Translations under genes and position numbers: made by a program
Source: a candidate division SR1 bacterium
GTDB lineage: Bacteria; Patescibacteriota; Gracilibacteria; Absconditabacterales; Absconditicoccaceae
Length of the DNA: 7,505 bases
NCBI GenBank assembly: GCA_007116275.1
Contig: SKIU01000048.1
Span: 1-7,505 of the forward strand
Direction: 5' to 3'
The notes under the pieces: generated by a model
What the model saw: only the letters and a program-made list of their open reading frames with translations
Database searches by the model: none
What the model was told of the DNA's origin: nothing
Shown: positions 7,203 through 7,505 of the stretch, piece by piece
How the letters are laid out: the number at the start of each line of letters is the position of its first letter
Position numbering within the stretch: position 1 is the first letter of the stretch

Positions 7203-7505
7203 TTATACTACTACCGTATCTTCATCAGGAATAAGTTCTTCAACTTTTACCAACATATCATCAACAAGATTTTCATCAGACACAGAACCTTCATAGACTT
7301 TGACAAGATCTGTACACAAATCTTCACCAAACAAAGTTTCCTCTCCACGTAGACCTTCCACATGAGTATACAACAAATAACCAAGATTTTTAAGCAGAGT
7401 TAATTTATCCTCATAGCTAGGGTCTTGCAGTTCACGTACTTTTGCAAAAACAGCAGCAAAATCTACTTCCATATCTTCTTCCTCTGATGTCATATTCATA
7501 GCATC
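7203..7505 (-). CDS. Unrecognised small acidic protein (start possibly outside window)
   Basis: An open frame runs from the window edge to a TAA at 7205-7203. Starts inside the window are ATG 7499 and ATG 7493, giving 98 or 96 residues, but two further codons (Asp-Ala) precede them without a stop, so the true start may be beyond the edge. The protein is strongly acidic, starting MNMTSEEEDMEVDFAAVF and ending EELIPDEDTVVV, with predicted helices, no membrane segment and no recognised motif. It contains no TGA codon; its four glycines use GGN. A terminator directly follows, which supports its being a real gene. The function is unknown. Confidence 0.7.
   Translation of the reverse strand, partial: DAMNMTSEEEDMEVDFAAVFAKVRELQDPSYEDKLTLLKNLGYLLYTHVEGLRGEETLFGEDLCTDLVKVYEGSVSDENLVDDMLVKVEELIPDEDTVVV

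Noticed and set aside
1..7505. tRNA, rRNA, CRISPR array, insertion sequence or riboswitch
   Set aside because: No cloverleaf, repeated spacer pattern, transposase or known aptamer core was seen; the gaps between genes are all short.

Overview
The window comes from an AT-rich bacterium that reads UGA as glycine (genetic code 25). Every recognisable gene except the small one at the right edge is broken by in-frame TGA codons. These fall where the protein families have glycine: GPKGLMP of ribosomal protein L1, GNSGGP of an HtrA protease, ARIVGEVLGK and HILEGL of GyrA. TGG is still used for tryptophan, and all eight genes stop at TAA or TAG. This code is known from the CPR/Patescibacteria lineages Absconditabacteria (SR1) and Gracilibacteria (BD1-5), so the source is most likely one of them. 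The sequence alone does not show which. Coordinates below read through TGA.

Left part, + strand (1-1488): the 3' end of an unrecognised gene, then rplK (L11) and rplA (L1), closely spaced. The 63-base rplK-rplA gap holds a small GGGAGGCT-type stem-loop that resembles the L1 binding site in 23S rRNA and could be an autoregulatory site. A near-perfect hairpin with T-tracts on both strands (1511-1548) separates these genes from the convergent minus-strand genes.

Right part, - strand, read from right to left: an acidic unknown protein at the edge (7203 onward) with its own terminator (7151-7174), then gyrA (7051-4520), an HtrA-type membrane-anchored serine protease with one PDZ domain (4486-3320), a TPR-repeat protein (3191-2556) and ftsX (2515-1577). 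gyrA appears to have its own promoter. htrA follows it by 33 bases. A second candidate promoter lies before the TPR gene, so TPR-ftsX may be transcribed as a pair. HtrA and FtsX both act at the cell envelope. FtsX normally works with the ATPase FtsE, which is not in this window.

There is no sign of mobile elements, CRISPR, tRNA or rRNA. Coding density is high and no gene-free stretch exceeds about 150 bases. The points most worth attention are the recoded genetic code, the missing GyrA box in the GyrA C-terminal domain, the possible L1 operator, and the HtrA-TPR-FtsX grouping. I see no clear sign of an unknown multi-gene system.
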